This document shows positions 39,137 to 47,485 of a DNA stretch of 64,000 nucleotides, piece by piece. Under the pieces are notes generated by a model. That model had not been told where the DNA came from. It saw nothing but the letters and a program-made list of their open reading frames with translations, and did no database searches. Numbering within the stretch: the stretch's first letter is position 1; each line of letters opens with the position of its first letter. The translations under genes were made by a program, and so were the position numbers. Origin of the DNA: Bog-473 sp963717455 (GTDB lineage Bacteria; Actinomycetota; Acidimicrobiia; Acidimicrobiales; RAAP-2); assembly GCA_963717455.1 (NCBI GenBank), contig OY970336.1, positions 3,410,001 through 3,474,000 on the forward strand. Reading direction: 5' to 3'.

Positions 39137-39664
39137 TCAGGGCTGGGACAGCACGAGCCGCACGCTGACCTTGTTCGCGACGATCAGGCGGTACGTGCCC
39201 CGGGGCACCAGGTGGACGACCCGGGCGGGTCGCCCGCCGCCCTGGGTCTGATCCCAGCTCCCCCCGGCGGACAGCATCTGATGGCCCCGGAGCCGTGGCC
39301 CGAGGAGCGCGGGGCAGCTGATCGCCTCGGGCGGTGGGTACACGGCGACGCCCCGGGTGTTGACGATTCGCAGCGGGAGCGGGCCGCACGGGCCGAAGAT
39401 CCCGGGTTCGTCGCCGGCCCGTGCGATGGGGCCGTGGTCCGGGCCACAGGTCCGCCCGCTGCGGTTTCGGACCGTGACCCGGTACGGGACGATCTCTCCG
39501 GGGCGGAACGGCTTCGTGGGCACGGTGACGGTGACCACGACGCTGCGGGCGGGACAGGTGCCGTAGGCGACCGTCCCCGAGCGGGTGATCGTGGCGCTCG
39601 GGGCGACCGAGGCCGCAGCAGGCCCGCCGAGGGCCACGAGCATCAGGACGGCGGCGAACCGCAT
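39137..39664 (-). CDS. Secreted protein of unknown function
   Basis: 175 residues with a Sec signal peptide (MRFAAVLMLVALGGPAAASVA). The mature part looks like a single beta-sandwich: VVVTVTVPTKPFRPGEIVPYRVTVRNRSGRTC, with Cys in TCPA, TCGP, GPCGP and SCPA, possibly two disulfides. The text resembles intracellular-proteinase-inhibitor or DUF4232-like folds, but I cannot assign a family. It may share a transcript with the TetR gene 12 bp upstream. Signal peptide and export are the firm points. Confidence 0.7.
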   Translation of the reverse strand: MRFAAVLMLVALGGPAAASVAPSATITRSGTVAYGTCPARSVVVTVTVPTKPFRPGEIVPYRVTVRNRSGRTCGPDHGPIARAGDEPGIFGPCGPLPLRIVNTRGVAVYPPPEAISCPALLGPRLRGHQMLSAGGSWDQTQGGGRPARVVHLVPRGTYRLIVANKVSVRLVLSQP

Positions 39665-39676
39665 GGGAGGAGACTC

Positions 39677-40273
39677 TCAGCTCGGGGGCCGGGTCGCCGC
39701 CTGGAGGACCGCCTCGACGTCGCCCGCGACCTGCTCGAAGCCCGCGGCGTTCGCCCCGGTCTGCATGGTCGCCATCAACAGCGAGATCACGATGACGACC
39801 ATGCCGCTGGCGGTCGGTGCCGGGTCGATGTCCTGGCGCACGTCACCCCGCATCTGCTGATCGCGGATCAGCTCCGTCACGGTCTTGCGCAGCTCCTGGA
39901 GGGCCGGGATGTGCAGGAGCCGCATCGTGAACTCCGGCTCGAGCCCCCGCAGGATGCGCCCGGCAAGTTGGTGCTCACCGACGTGTGCGATGAGGGCGCG
40001 CATCATGAGGCGAGCCCACTGGTCGGGCTCCTCGTCGAGCACGACGAGCGACACCGCGTCGTCGATCAAGCCCGCCACGTCCTGGTCGACGGCGGCGACG
40101 AAGAGCGCCTCCTTGTTGGCGAAGTAGGGGTACGAGGCGGTGGTGGAGAACCCCGCGTCCCGGCACACGTCGGCGACCGAGGTGCGCCGGTAGCCCTCGC
40201 GGGCGAAGCGGACCACGGCCGCGGCGAGGAGGGTCTGGCGGGTGCGGTCGCCCTTGGTCGCGTTGGGTTCCAT
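39677..40273 (-). CDS. TetR-family transcriptional regulator
   Basis: 198 residues. N-terminal HTH: RQTLLAAAVVRFAREGYRRTSVADVCRDAGFSTTASYPYFANKEALFVAAV, a textbook TetR DNA-binding domain. The C-terminal ligand domain is all-helical with a hydrophobic VVIVISLLMATMQ helix. The ATG is 4 bp after the upstream AurF-like gene stop, so the two are probably co-transcribed and the regulator may control the oxygenase. Confidence 0.9.
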   Translation of the reverse strand: MEPNATKGDRTRQTLLAAAVVRFAREGYRRTSVADVCRDAGFSTTASYPYFANKEALFVAAVDQDVAGLIDDAVSLVVLDEEPDQWARLMMRALIAHVGEHQLAGRILRGLEPEFTMRLLHIPALQELRKTVTELIRDQQMRGDVRQDIDPAPTASGMVVIVISLLMATMQTGANAAGFEQVAGDVEAVLQAATRPPS

Positions 40274-40277
40274 CGGG

Positions 40278-41286
40278 TCAGGACGCCGCAGCCGGTGCGA
40301 CGTCGCGCCCGTGGCGGTCGACGCCGCAGGCGCGCTGCCACCCCTTGGGGATCCGGCCTCCCTTGAAGACGCCGGCGTCGAGCAGCGGGGTGAGGAGCGG
40401 GCGCAGGGCCCGGTGGCGCACGGCCGTGCGGCCGGCCGAGCGGTTGACGGCGCGCCACGTCTGCCAGGTGGGAAGGCCGACCGCGCCGTAGACGCCGGGG
40501 TGCACGATGGTGTCGAACATCGCTGATGGCGATGCGTGAGCCGAGGTGGCGCACGAGGAAGCGCTCGACGGGGCCGGCGGCGGCCCACTGCTCGGGGAAG
40601 ATCATGCGAGCGAAGGCGAGGTGGCGGGCCTCCTCCTGCCGGTGGTACTTCGACACCGCCGTGATCAACGGGTCGGTGTCGGGGTGCTCACTGGCGAGCT
40701 TCTGCAACAGGTCGGGAACCTCCTCGCCGCTCAGGACGAGCAGGCAGAACAGCGACGGCATGGCGGTGAGCAACGGCAGGAGCACGTGCTGGGCGATGCG
40801 CGCCACCGGGCCGTCGATCGGGTTCTTCGCCTGCGGCTCGACCTGGGTGAGCAGGCGCACGAAGAGTCGGGAATGACGCGTCTCCTCCCCCATCTCGTGC
40901 AGCAGGTAGCTCACCCGGGGGTCGGTGAGGTCGGGCCGGGAGAGGATGTCGAAGCTGAATCCCGCCATCAGGACCGACTCGAAGCGGACGCCGGTCTCGA
41001 CGATCGATGCGAATTCCTCCCTGGCGAGGGTGCGCTTCTGCTCGTCGGTCAGCGCGTCGAAGAGGTCGGGGACGTTCGCGAGCGAGATCAGCTCGTCGGG
41101 CAGGACCTGCCCGTCGCCGATCTCGCCGGGGACGTCGACGTCGGGCTCCACGATGCGCTTCAGTGAGGCGGTCGACAGGCGCTCGATGCGCTGCTCGGTG
41201 CGGGTGTCGGTGCCCGCCGGGCGAGGGTTCGTCGTCGTCGTCTTCGTCTGTGTGTCCATGGTTGGGGCGATACCCGCATTCTTCAT
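40278..41286 (-). CDS. AurF-like non-haem diiron oxygenase (one frameshift)
   Basis: About 335 residues. Four-helix ferritin-like fold with metal-ligand patterns REEFASIVETGVRFESVLMAG, LLHEMGEETRHSRLFVRLL, LLVLSGEEVPDLLQKL and KYHRQEEARHLAFARMIF, matching the p-aminobenzoate N-oxygenase AurF family. Such enzymes oxidise aryl-amines or lipids; the substrate is not predictable. One extra G at 40521 breaks the frame; removing it gives GSRIAISMFDTIVHPGVYGAVGLP. The leader before ATG 41286 is unusually AT-rich (TGTAAATGCTTAAGACATG), a possible TetR operator/promoter zone. Confidence 0.8.
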
Positions 41287-41352
41287 GTCTTAAGCATTTA
41301 CATCAATCGCTGATTTCCAGTGGTCTGGGCGGGGGGGATGTCGGGGGATGGC

Positions 41353-41400
41353 GGGGGGGATGGCGGGGATGGAGGCGGGGGGGATGGCGGGGATGGAGGC
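41353..41400. repeat. Perfect 24-bp G-rich tandem repeat (two copies)
   Basis: Two identical 24-bp units (GGGGGGGATGGCGGGGATGG then AGGC) at 41353-41376 and 41377-41400, flanked by degenerate copies from 41330 to 41412. One strand is almost all purine with many GGGG runs, so it could form G-quadruplexes. It lies in the divergent promoter region between the AurF-like gene and the alpha/beta hydrolase. Copy number is likely to vary. Confidence 0.85.
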
Positions 41401-41458
41401 GGGGGTGGATCGGCATTGGCTGTTCCACCCCCGTGCACGGCACGTACGCTCCAGGGCC

Positions 41459-42482
41459 ATGACTCCCCTGTCTCGCCCTCGCTCCCGCTCCCGCTCCCGC
41501 TCCCGACGGCTGGTGGTGCTCGGGGGTGCCCTCGCCGCCGGCGCCGTGGCCGGGGCCGCCTATCGGCGTCAGGCCGGACGAGGCACGTCCGGCTCCGCAT
41601 TGCTCGAAGACGAACCGCGCTCGCTCGGATGGGGCGCCGACTTCACCCGGCCTGACCACCGGACGGTGCGGACTCCGGACGGGGCCGTGCTCGCGGTGTG
41701 GGACGTCGCCGGGCGACGGTCCTGACGCACCCGTCGTGGTGCTCCCCCACTGCTGGGGCTGCAGCCACGAGATCTGGCTCCCCGTCGCCCGCCGCCTGCG
41801 CGACCACGGGCACCGGGTCGTGCTCTACGACCAGCGGGGCCACGGCGCGAGCACGCGGGGCACGGCGCCGTTGGCGATCGAGACACTGGCGCACGACCTG
41901 GCCCACGTCCTCGAGGCCCAGGAGGTGAGCGACGCCGTCCTGGCCGGGCACTCCATGGGCGGCATGACCATCATGTCCCTGGCGACGTACCGGCCCGAGG
42001 TCATGAAGGAGCGCGCCCGGGCCGCCGTGCTGGTCGCCACGTCGGCCCACGACCCCCGGGTCCAGTCGTTCCCGCCGGCCGCCCGCTTCGCGTCCGCGTT
42101 CATCGCCTCCCCGATCGTGACCAGGAGCATGCGGTCGTCCAACGGCCATCGATTCGTCCGCGGCGCCTTCGGGGTGGATCCCGTGCACTCACACGTGCTG
42201 CTCACCCGCGACCTCTTCGCCGGCTGCGACCCGTCGGTACGCGGCGGGTGGCTCGCCGCCATGACCGAGATGAACCTGCTCGAGGGCATCTCCGGCATCG
42301 AGGTCCCGACCACGGTGATGGTCGGGACACGGGACACCCTGACCGTGCCGGCCCGGGCCGAGGTCATCGCGTCGACCATTCCGGGGGCGCGGCTGGTCAC
42401 CCTCGAGGATCGAGGGCACATGCTGCCGCTGGAGGACCCCGACACCGTGGCCCACGAGATCGTGCGGGCCACCCAGGGCTAG
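41459..42482 (+). CDS. Alpha/beta hydrolase (one frameshift)
   Basis: About 340 residues. After ATG 41459 an Arg/Ser run (PRSRSRSRSRSRR, encoded by a CGCTCC microsatellite) precedes a hydrophobic segment (LVVLGGALAAGAVAGAAY), a possible Tat-like signal or anchor. The hydrolase core has VVVLPHCWGCSHEIW (oxyanion), VVLYDQRGHGAS, the nucleophile elbow LAGHSMGGMT, acid in VMVGTRDTL and His in DRGHMLPLE. One G too many near 41709 creates an early TGA; removing it gives AVWDVAGDGPDAPVVVLPH. Substrate unknown. Confidence 0.82.
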
Positions 42483-42554
42483 CTGTACTCGGCCAAGGCG
42501 TTGGTGACTGCTTGACCTAAAAGCGAAGACCTCCAGGAACGTCGTGTTTGCGGA

Positions 42555-43805
42555 TCAGGCGCCGATCATTTCCGCGGCGGCCTGCGCCAGGTCGGTGAGG
42601 GCGAGGAAACGAACACTCGCCCCTGCGGGCTGACGAAGCGGACCTCGCCCTGCGCGTCGCCGTCCAGCTTCCACCCCAGCTCGTGCACCCGGCTGTGATG
42701 CCCCACGCAGAGGGTCAGCAAGTTCGACATGGTCGTCGGACCCTCCTTGGACGCCCAGACGACGTGATGGACGTCGGTCACGTTGCGGCAGCCGCACCCC
42801 GGGAAGCGGCACCCGTTGTCGCGACGCCGGATCTCTATGCGCTGGGCGTCGGTGGGGTCCCGCTGCAGCGGCTTCTGACGAAGGCAGCCGCCGTCGGGGG
42901 CCTCGAACGAGAGCGTCATGTCCGCGTTGCACGCCAGGCGGCGCGCGACCTCGGCGGAGATGGGACCGACACCCTGCAACGAGGCGTGGCCGTACCCGTC
43001 GCCGTAGAGCAGGCGCTCGAGGTCGGTGTGGACGATCATCGTGCACCTGTTCCGGCCGTCGCGGCGGACGGTGCCGTCACCGCGCTCGACGCAGAGTTCG
43101 AACAACACGTCCGCACAGCGGCTCTCGAAGCGCACGTAGTCGGGATCGGCGGCGCTCGGGTGGTCGTGCCGGCGGGCCCGCCCGACCACCGCCGCCTTGA
43201 CCAGCGCGTACGCATCCTTGGTCAGCTGCGCCCACAGGAGGCAGCGCTCGTCGTCGAAGCGCACGAAACGACGCCGGAACTGGGCGGCCGACTCAGAGTC
43301 CGTCGTCCCGTGCACCTCGGCCGCCAGCTCACGGGCCTGCCTGGGCGTCCACTGCTCGGAGGCCTGCGCCAGCTCGGCATCCGTCTCGGGCGTGGCGACG
43401 GCGGCGAGCGGAGCGAACACATCGAACGTCAGGCGGCCCTCGGCGAGGGCGTCGGACAGCGCGGGGAGCTGTTCCACCTTCGCGGCCGCCTCGACCAGCT
43501 TGCGCGCCCGGGAACGGCTCACGTGGCAGTGGGCCACCAGCCAGTCGGGCATGGAGAGCGAGCCGTCGCCGCGCCAGGCCTCCGCGCCGGCGAATTCGGC
43601 GATCTCGCGGAGCATGGCGCCCTCGTGCTCGGAGATCCCCGCTGGTGCCCGGCGATGCTCTCCGCCAGCTCCGCGGCGCGGGGGTCGCCGCCGTAGTCCC
43701 GGCACAGGGGCCGGCCGGAGCGGCTCGGGCGGGTGCGGGTGCGGGTGCGGGTGGACGTGGGCCCGCCGGACGGGCCGGGGGCAGGACCAGAGGCGGCGGT
43801 TCCCA
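42555..43805 (-). CDS. DUF222 / 13E12-repeat HNH endonuclease (two frameshifts)
   Basis: About 415 residues. DUF222 region (AMLREIAEFAGAEAWRGDGSLSMPDWLVAHCHVSRSRARKLVEAA...LTFDVFAPLAAVATPETDAEL) and a C-terminal HNH nuclease: GCRFPGCGCRNVTDVHHVVWASKEGPTTMSNLLTLCVGHHSRVHELGW, with CxxCxC-like zinc Cys and the HH catalytic pair. Such genes are very frequent in actinobacteria; some are linked to mobile DNA, the function is unproven. Breaks near 43643 (one base missing in a G run) and near 42610 are both deletions, unlike most breaks here. ATG 43805. The 27-bp gap to purU shows nothing special. Confidence 0.82.
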
Positions 43806-43832
43806 TACATGCGGGAACGGTCGCGGGGCGGG

Positions 43833-44696
43833 CTAGGGGAAGACGACGGTCTTGTTGCCGTTGAGCAGCACCCGGTCCTCGAGGTGCCAGCGCAGGCCGC
43901 GGGCGAGGACGGTGCGCTCCACGTCCCGGCCCACCCGCTGCAGCTCCTCCACGGAGTCGGCGTGGTCGATGCGCCGGGTGTCCTGCTCGATGATCGGGCC
44001 CTCGTCGAGCTCGGCGGTCACGTAGTGGCAGGTGGCGCCGATCAGCTTCACGCCCCGCTCGAAGGCCTGGTGGTAGGGGCGGGCACCGGCGAACGACGGC
44101 AGGAACGAGTGGTGGATGTTGATGATGCGCCCGGGACGGGCGGCGCAGAAGGAAGGGGGCAGGATCTGCATGTATCGAGCGAGGACGATCACGTCGGCCC
44201 GCTCGTGCTCGAGCACGCGCTCGATCTCCTCGAATGCGGCGGCCTTGGCGCCCGGCTCGGGCCCGACCGGCACGCACCGGAAGCTGACGCCGTGCCATTC
44301 GACCAGCCCGCGGAGGTCCTCGTGGTTCGAGACCACGCACGGGATGTCGCACTCGAGCTCTTCGGCGCGCCACCGGTAGAGAAGGTCGGCGACGCAGTGG
44401 TCCTCCCGGCTGGCGAAGAGCACGACCCGTTTGCGCTCGTCGGTGTCGCTCAGGTGCCACTGCATCGAGAACTCCGCTGCGACGGGCTCGAACGCGGCCG
44501 ACAGCTCCGACGGTCCGAACCCGGCCGGGAGGCTGTCGGCGACGATCTCGATCCGCAGGAAGAAGCGGCCGGTCTGCAGGTCACCGTGCTGGGCGGCCTC
44601 GAGGACCGACCCGCCGTGGCCGGCGATCAGCCCCGTGACGGCGGCGACGATGCCGACGCGGTCGGGGCAGGTGACGGTCAGGACGTAGCGGCGCAT
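43833..44696 (-). CDS. purU: Formyltetrahydrofolate deformylase
   Basis: 287 residues, intact. Hydrolyses 10-formyl-THF to formate and THF, feeding purine synthesis and balancing C1 pools. N-terminal ACT domain (RRYVLTVTCPDRVGIVAAVTGLIAGHGG), then the formyltransferase fold with catalytic residues in RIINIHHSFLPSFAGARPYHQAFERGVKLIGATCHYVTAELDEGPIIEQD. ATG 44696 is preferred because MRRYVLTVTCPDR matches the family start; a longer frame begins at 44762. It sits 20 bp after pdxT. Confidence 0.92.
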   Translation of the reverse strand: MRRYVLTVTCPDRVGIVAAVTGLIAGHGGSVLEAAQHGDLQTGRFFLRIEIVADSLPAGFGPSELSAAFEPVAAEFSMQWHLSDTDERKRVVLFASREDHCVADLLYRWRAEELECDIPCVVSNHEDLRGLVEWHGVSFRCVPVGPEPGAKAAAFEEIERVLEHERADVIVLARYMQILPPSFCAARPGRIINIHHSFLPSFAGARPYHQAFERGVKLIGATCHYVTAELDEGPIIEQDTRRIDHADSVEELQRVGRDVERTVLARGLRWHLEDRVLLNGNKTVVFP

Positions 44697-44716
44697 GCGC
44701 TGCGGTGCGGCCGTCG

Positions 44717-45391
44717 CTACCCGAGCAGGACGCCGCCGGGGCCCGCCTCGGACACACAGCACATCTGCGCGAAGAGCCGGTGCACCCGCCGGTCGGGCGT
44801 CAGCTCGGGGTGGAACGACGAGCCGAGCACCGGCCCCTGGCGCACCAGGACGGGGATGCCGTCCAGCGTGGCGAGCACCTCCACCTCCTCCCCCACCGAC
44901 ACCACCAGCGGCGCCCGGATGAAGACGGCGGGCAACGGCGGCCCCTCACCGGAGCCGAAGCGCACCTCGCTCTCGAAGGACTGCACCTGGCGCCCGTAGC
45001 CGTTGCGGCGCACCACCGCATCGAGCACGCCGAAGGTGCGCTGGTCGGGACGCCCGTCGAGCACCTCCCGGGCCACGAGGACGAGGCCGGCGCAGGTCCC
45101 CAGGATCGGCAGCCCCGGCTCGTCGCCCGGGGCGAGCCCGACGGCGAGCCGCTCGGCGAGCGCCTCGAACAACCCGGTCGACTCCAGCAGCATCGACAGC
45201 GTCGTCGACTCCCCGCCCGGCAGCACCAGGCCGTCGAGGCCCACGAGATCGGCCGGGCGCTTGACCAGGCGAGCCGAGCTCCCCACGTCGGCCAGGGCGA
45301 CGAGATGCTCGCGCACGTCCCCCTGCAGGTCGAGCACCCCGATCAACGGGCCCGACCCCAGCCCCGGCTCAGGCGCCGAGCCCGCTACCAC
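44717..45391 (-). CDS. pdxT: Pyridoxal 5'-phosphate synthase glutaminase subunit PdxT
   Basis: 224 residues. Releases ammonia from glutamine for PdxS. Class I glutaminase features: LDLQGDVREHL, GLVLPGGESTTLSMLL, nucleophile Cys in ILGTCAGLVLVA, and HxE in GSSFHPELTPD. GTG 45391 overlaps the pdxS stop by 7 bp, so translation is coupled. Confidence 0.93.
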   Translation of the reverse strand: MVAGSAPEPGLGSGPLIGVLDLQGDVREHLVALADVGSSARLVKRPADLVGLDGLVLPGGESTTLSMLLESTGLFEALAERLAVGLAPGDEPGLPILGTCAGLVLVAREVLDGRPDQRTFGVLDAVVRRNGYGRQVQSFESEVRFGSGEGPPLPAVFIRAPLVVSVGEEVEVLATLDGIPVLVRQGPVLGSSFHPELTPDRRVHRLFAQMCCVSEAGPGGVLLG

Positions 45392-46260
45392 CCCCGGTCG
45401 GCGAGATGCTCGCCGTACTGCGACTCGTCCAGCCCGCGCATGGCCTCACCGAGGCCGCGTGAGACCTTCGCCACGTGCTCGGCGTCCTCGAAGTGCGCCG
45501 TCGCCTCCACGACGGCCGACGCCATGCGGGCGGGGTCGGACGACTTGAAGATGCCCGAGCCGACGAACACGGCCTCGGCACCGAGCTGCATCACGAGCGC
45601 CGCATCGGCCGGCGTCGCGATGCCGCCGGCACAGAACAGCGGCACCGGGAGCTTCCCGGCCGCGTGGATCTCCTGCACCAGCCCGACCGGCGCCGACAGC
45701 TCCTTCGCCCAGCCGTAGAGCTCGGCCGGGTCGGCCTGGGTGATGGAGCGGATGGCCCCGAGGATGGCGCGCAGGTGGCGCACGGCCTCGACGATGTTCC
45801 CGGTCCCGGCCTCGCCCTTGGAACGGATCATCGCCGCGCCCTCCGAGATCCGGCGCAGCGCCTCGCCCAGGTTCGTCGCACCGCAGACGAACGGCACGGT
45901 GAAGGGCCACTTGTCGATGTGGTACGCCTCGTCGGCCGGTGTCAGCACCTCCGACTCGTCGACGAAGTCGACGCCGAGGGACTGCAGCACCTGCGCCTCG
46001 GCGAAGTGCCCGATGCGGGCCTTGGCCATGACCGGGATCGTGACGGCCTCGATGATCTGCTCGATCAGCAACGGGTCGCTCATCCGCGCCACGCCACCGT
46101 CCCGGCGGATGTCGGCCGGCACCCGCTCGAGCGCCATGACCGAGACGGCACCGGCATCCTCGGCGATCTTGGCCTGCTCGGCGTTGACGACGTCCATGAC
46201 GACGCCGCCCCGCAGCATGTCCGCCAACCCCCGCTTGACGGTGAAGGTCCCGGTTGTCAT
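45385..46260 (-). CDS. pdxS: Pyridoxal 5'-phosphate synthase subunit PdxS
   Basis: 291 residues, intact. Makes PLP from ribose 5-phosphate, glyceraldehyde 3-phosphate and ammonia in a 12-mer with PdxT. Nearly invariant motifs: KRGLADMLRGGVVMDVVNAEQAKIAEDAGAVSVMALERVPADIR, catalytic Lys in IPVMAKARIGHF, phosphate loop in FCAGGIATPADAAL and VFVGSGIF. The usual internal Lys (AMIRSKGEAGTGNIVEAVRH) is present. Ends about 33 bp from the start region of the M48 gene end. Confidence 0.95.
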   Translation of the reverse strand: MTTGTFTVKRGLADMLRGGVVMDVVNAEQAKIAEDAGAVSVMALERVPADIRRDGGVARMSDPLLIEQIIEAVTIPVMAKARIGHFAEAQVLQSLGVDFVDESEVLTPADEAYHIDKWPFTVPFVCGATNLGEALRRISEGAAMIRSKGEAGTGNIVEAVRHLRAILGAIRSITQADPAELYGWAKELSAPVGLVQEIHAAGKLPVPLFCAGGIATPADAALVMQLGAEAVFVGSGIFKSSDPARMASAVVEATAHFEDAEHVAKVSRGLGEAMRGLDESQYGEHLADRGW

Positions 46261-46292
46261 GTATCCAGTCTACGAGGGTGGGCCGCCCCGTC

Positions 46293-47441
46293 TCACCACT
46301 CGCTCAGTGCGGCGGCCCTCACCGACGTGGCGTCCATCTCGCCCGGCTCCAGGGGGTCGCCACGGTGCCCCACGAAGGGGTCGATCCAGGCCCAGCGCGT
46401 GGGCCCGAAGCGGGACGGGGAGGCGAAGAAGCTGCCCTCGGCCGGGGGCGGGGCGTCCATCATGATGCGGAGCGCCTCGAGCAGGCCGCGGGGGTAGCGC
46501 ACGGCCGAGGCGCCGATGACGTCGGCTCGATACTCCCTGTCCCGCCCCACGCAGCGCCGCAGCATCGCGTCACCACCGAAGAGGGTTGCGATCGTGACCC
46601 CGACGCACGAGACACCGTTGTCGCCCCGCTTCACGTGCGCCAGCTCGTGGGCGATGACGCCCTCGAGCTGGATCGGGTCCAACCGGCGCAGGAGGCCGGT
46701 CGTGACGACGATGTCCGAGCGCCGGGCGTCGCGGCCGAGCGCGCACGCGTTGGGGACGTCGTCGACCATGACGTTGAGCGCCGGCATGCCGAGGCCGAAC
46801 GTGGCGCACAGGCCTTCGGTGACGTTGTAGAGCCGCGGGTCGTCGTGCTCGTCGACGGGGACGGCGCCGATCCGCCGCAGCGCCACCGCCGGCGCGAGCC
46901 TCCACACCGCGAACATGACCGCCGCGCCGGCCACGACGAACGCCGCGATGCCGGCGATCGGCGAGACGGCGGCCCAGAGCAGCGCGCCGAAGAGGAGGGC
47001 GGGGATGAGCGCCGTCCAGGCGCAGAGCACGATCGCACGGCGACGGTTGGCCGCGACCTCGCCCGGGTAGACCTCGGGCGCGCCGAGGCTGGGCTGCACC
47101 TCGAGCGGCGCGAGCGGCGGGGGTGGCGCCAGTGCCACGGCGGCGCGGGGCGGGCTCCCGCCGGAGCGCTGCCGCGACCGGTTGGCGCCGCCGCCCTTCC
47201 CCGAGCGCTGTCCCCCGCCGCCGCCTTGACCCTTCTTCTGCGCGCTGGCGTTGGCGTTGCCGCCACCGCTTCCGCCGCCCGATCGGCTCCGGTTGCGGCT
47301 CCGGTTTCGATTGCGGTTCCGGTCGGGGCTGCCGCCGCCACCGCCGCCGGCGCTCCCGGCACCTCCGACGCCGGCACCCCCGCCACTCGGGCCTCCCGCG
47401 CCCCGGGCGGGCGTTCCCGACGTGTCGCTCTGATCGGCCAT
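46293..47441 (-). CDS. M48 (HtpX-like) membrane metalloprotease
   Basis: 382 residues. The first ~110 residues are low-complexity Gly/Asn/Arg/Ser (RNRNRNRSRNRSRS, GGGG runs), unusual for HtpX and probably disordered. Two membrane helices follow (AIVLCAWTALIPALLFGALLW and PIAGIAAFVVAGAAVMFAVW). The protease domain has GVIAHELAHVKRGD with the zinc HELAH, and REYRADVIGA with the third ligand Glu. Likely a membrane-protein quality-control protease. Reading frame is intact despite the repeats. Confidence 0.85.
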   Translation of the reverse strand: MADQSDTSGTPARGAGGPSGGGAGVGGAGSAGGGGGGSPDRNRNRNRSRNRSRSGGGSGGGNANASAQKKGQGGGGGQRSGKGGGANRSRQRSGGSPPRAAVALAPPPPLAPLEVQPSLGAPEVYPGEVAANRRRAIVLCAWTALIPALLFGALLWAAVSPIAGIAAFVVAGAAVMFAVWRLAPAVALRRIGAVPVDEHDDPRLYNVTEGLCATFGLGMPALNVMVDDVPNACALGRDARRSDIVVTTGLLRRLDPIQLEGVIAHELAHVKRGDNGVSCVGVTIATLFGGDAMLRRCVGRDREYRADVIGASAVRYPRGLLEALRIMMDAPPPAEGSFFASPSRFGPTRWAWIDPFVGHRGDPLEPGEMDATSVRAAALSEW

Positions 47442-47485
47442 GGGCCTGCCAGCCTACGGCACCATCGGTGGCCCGACCGGCCGTC

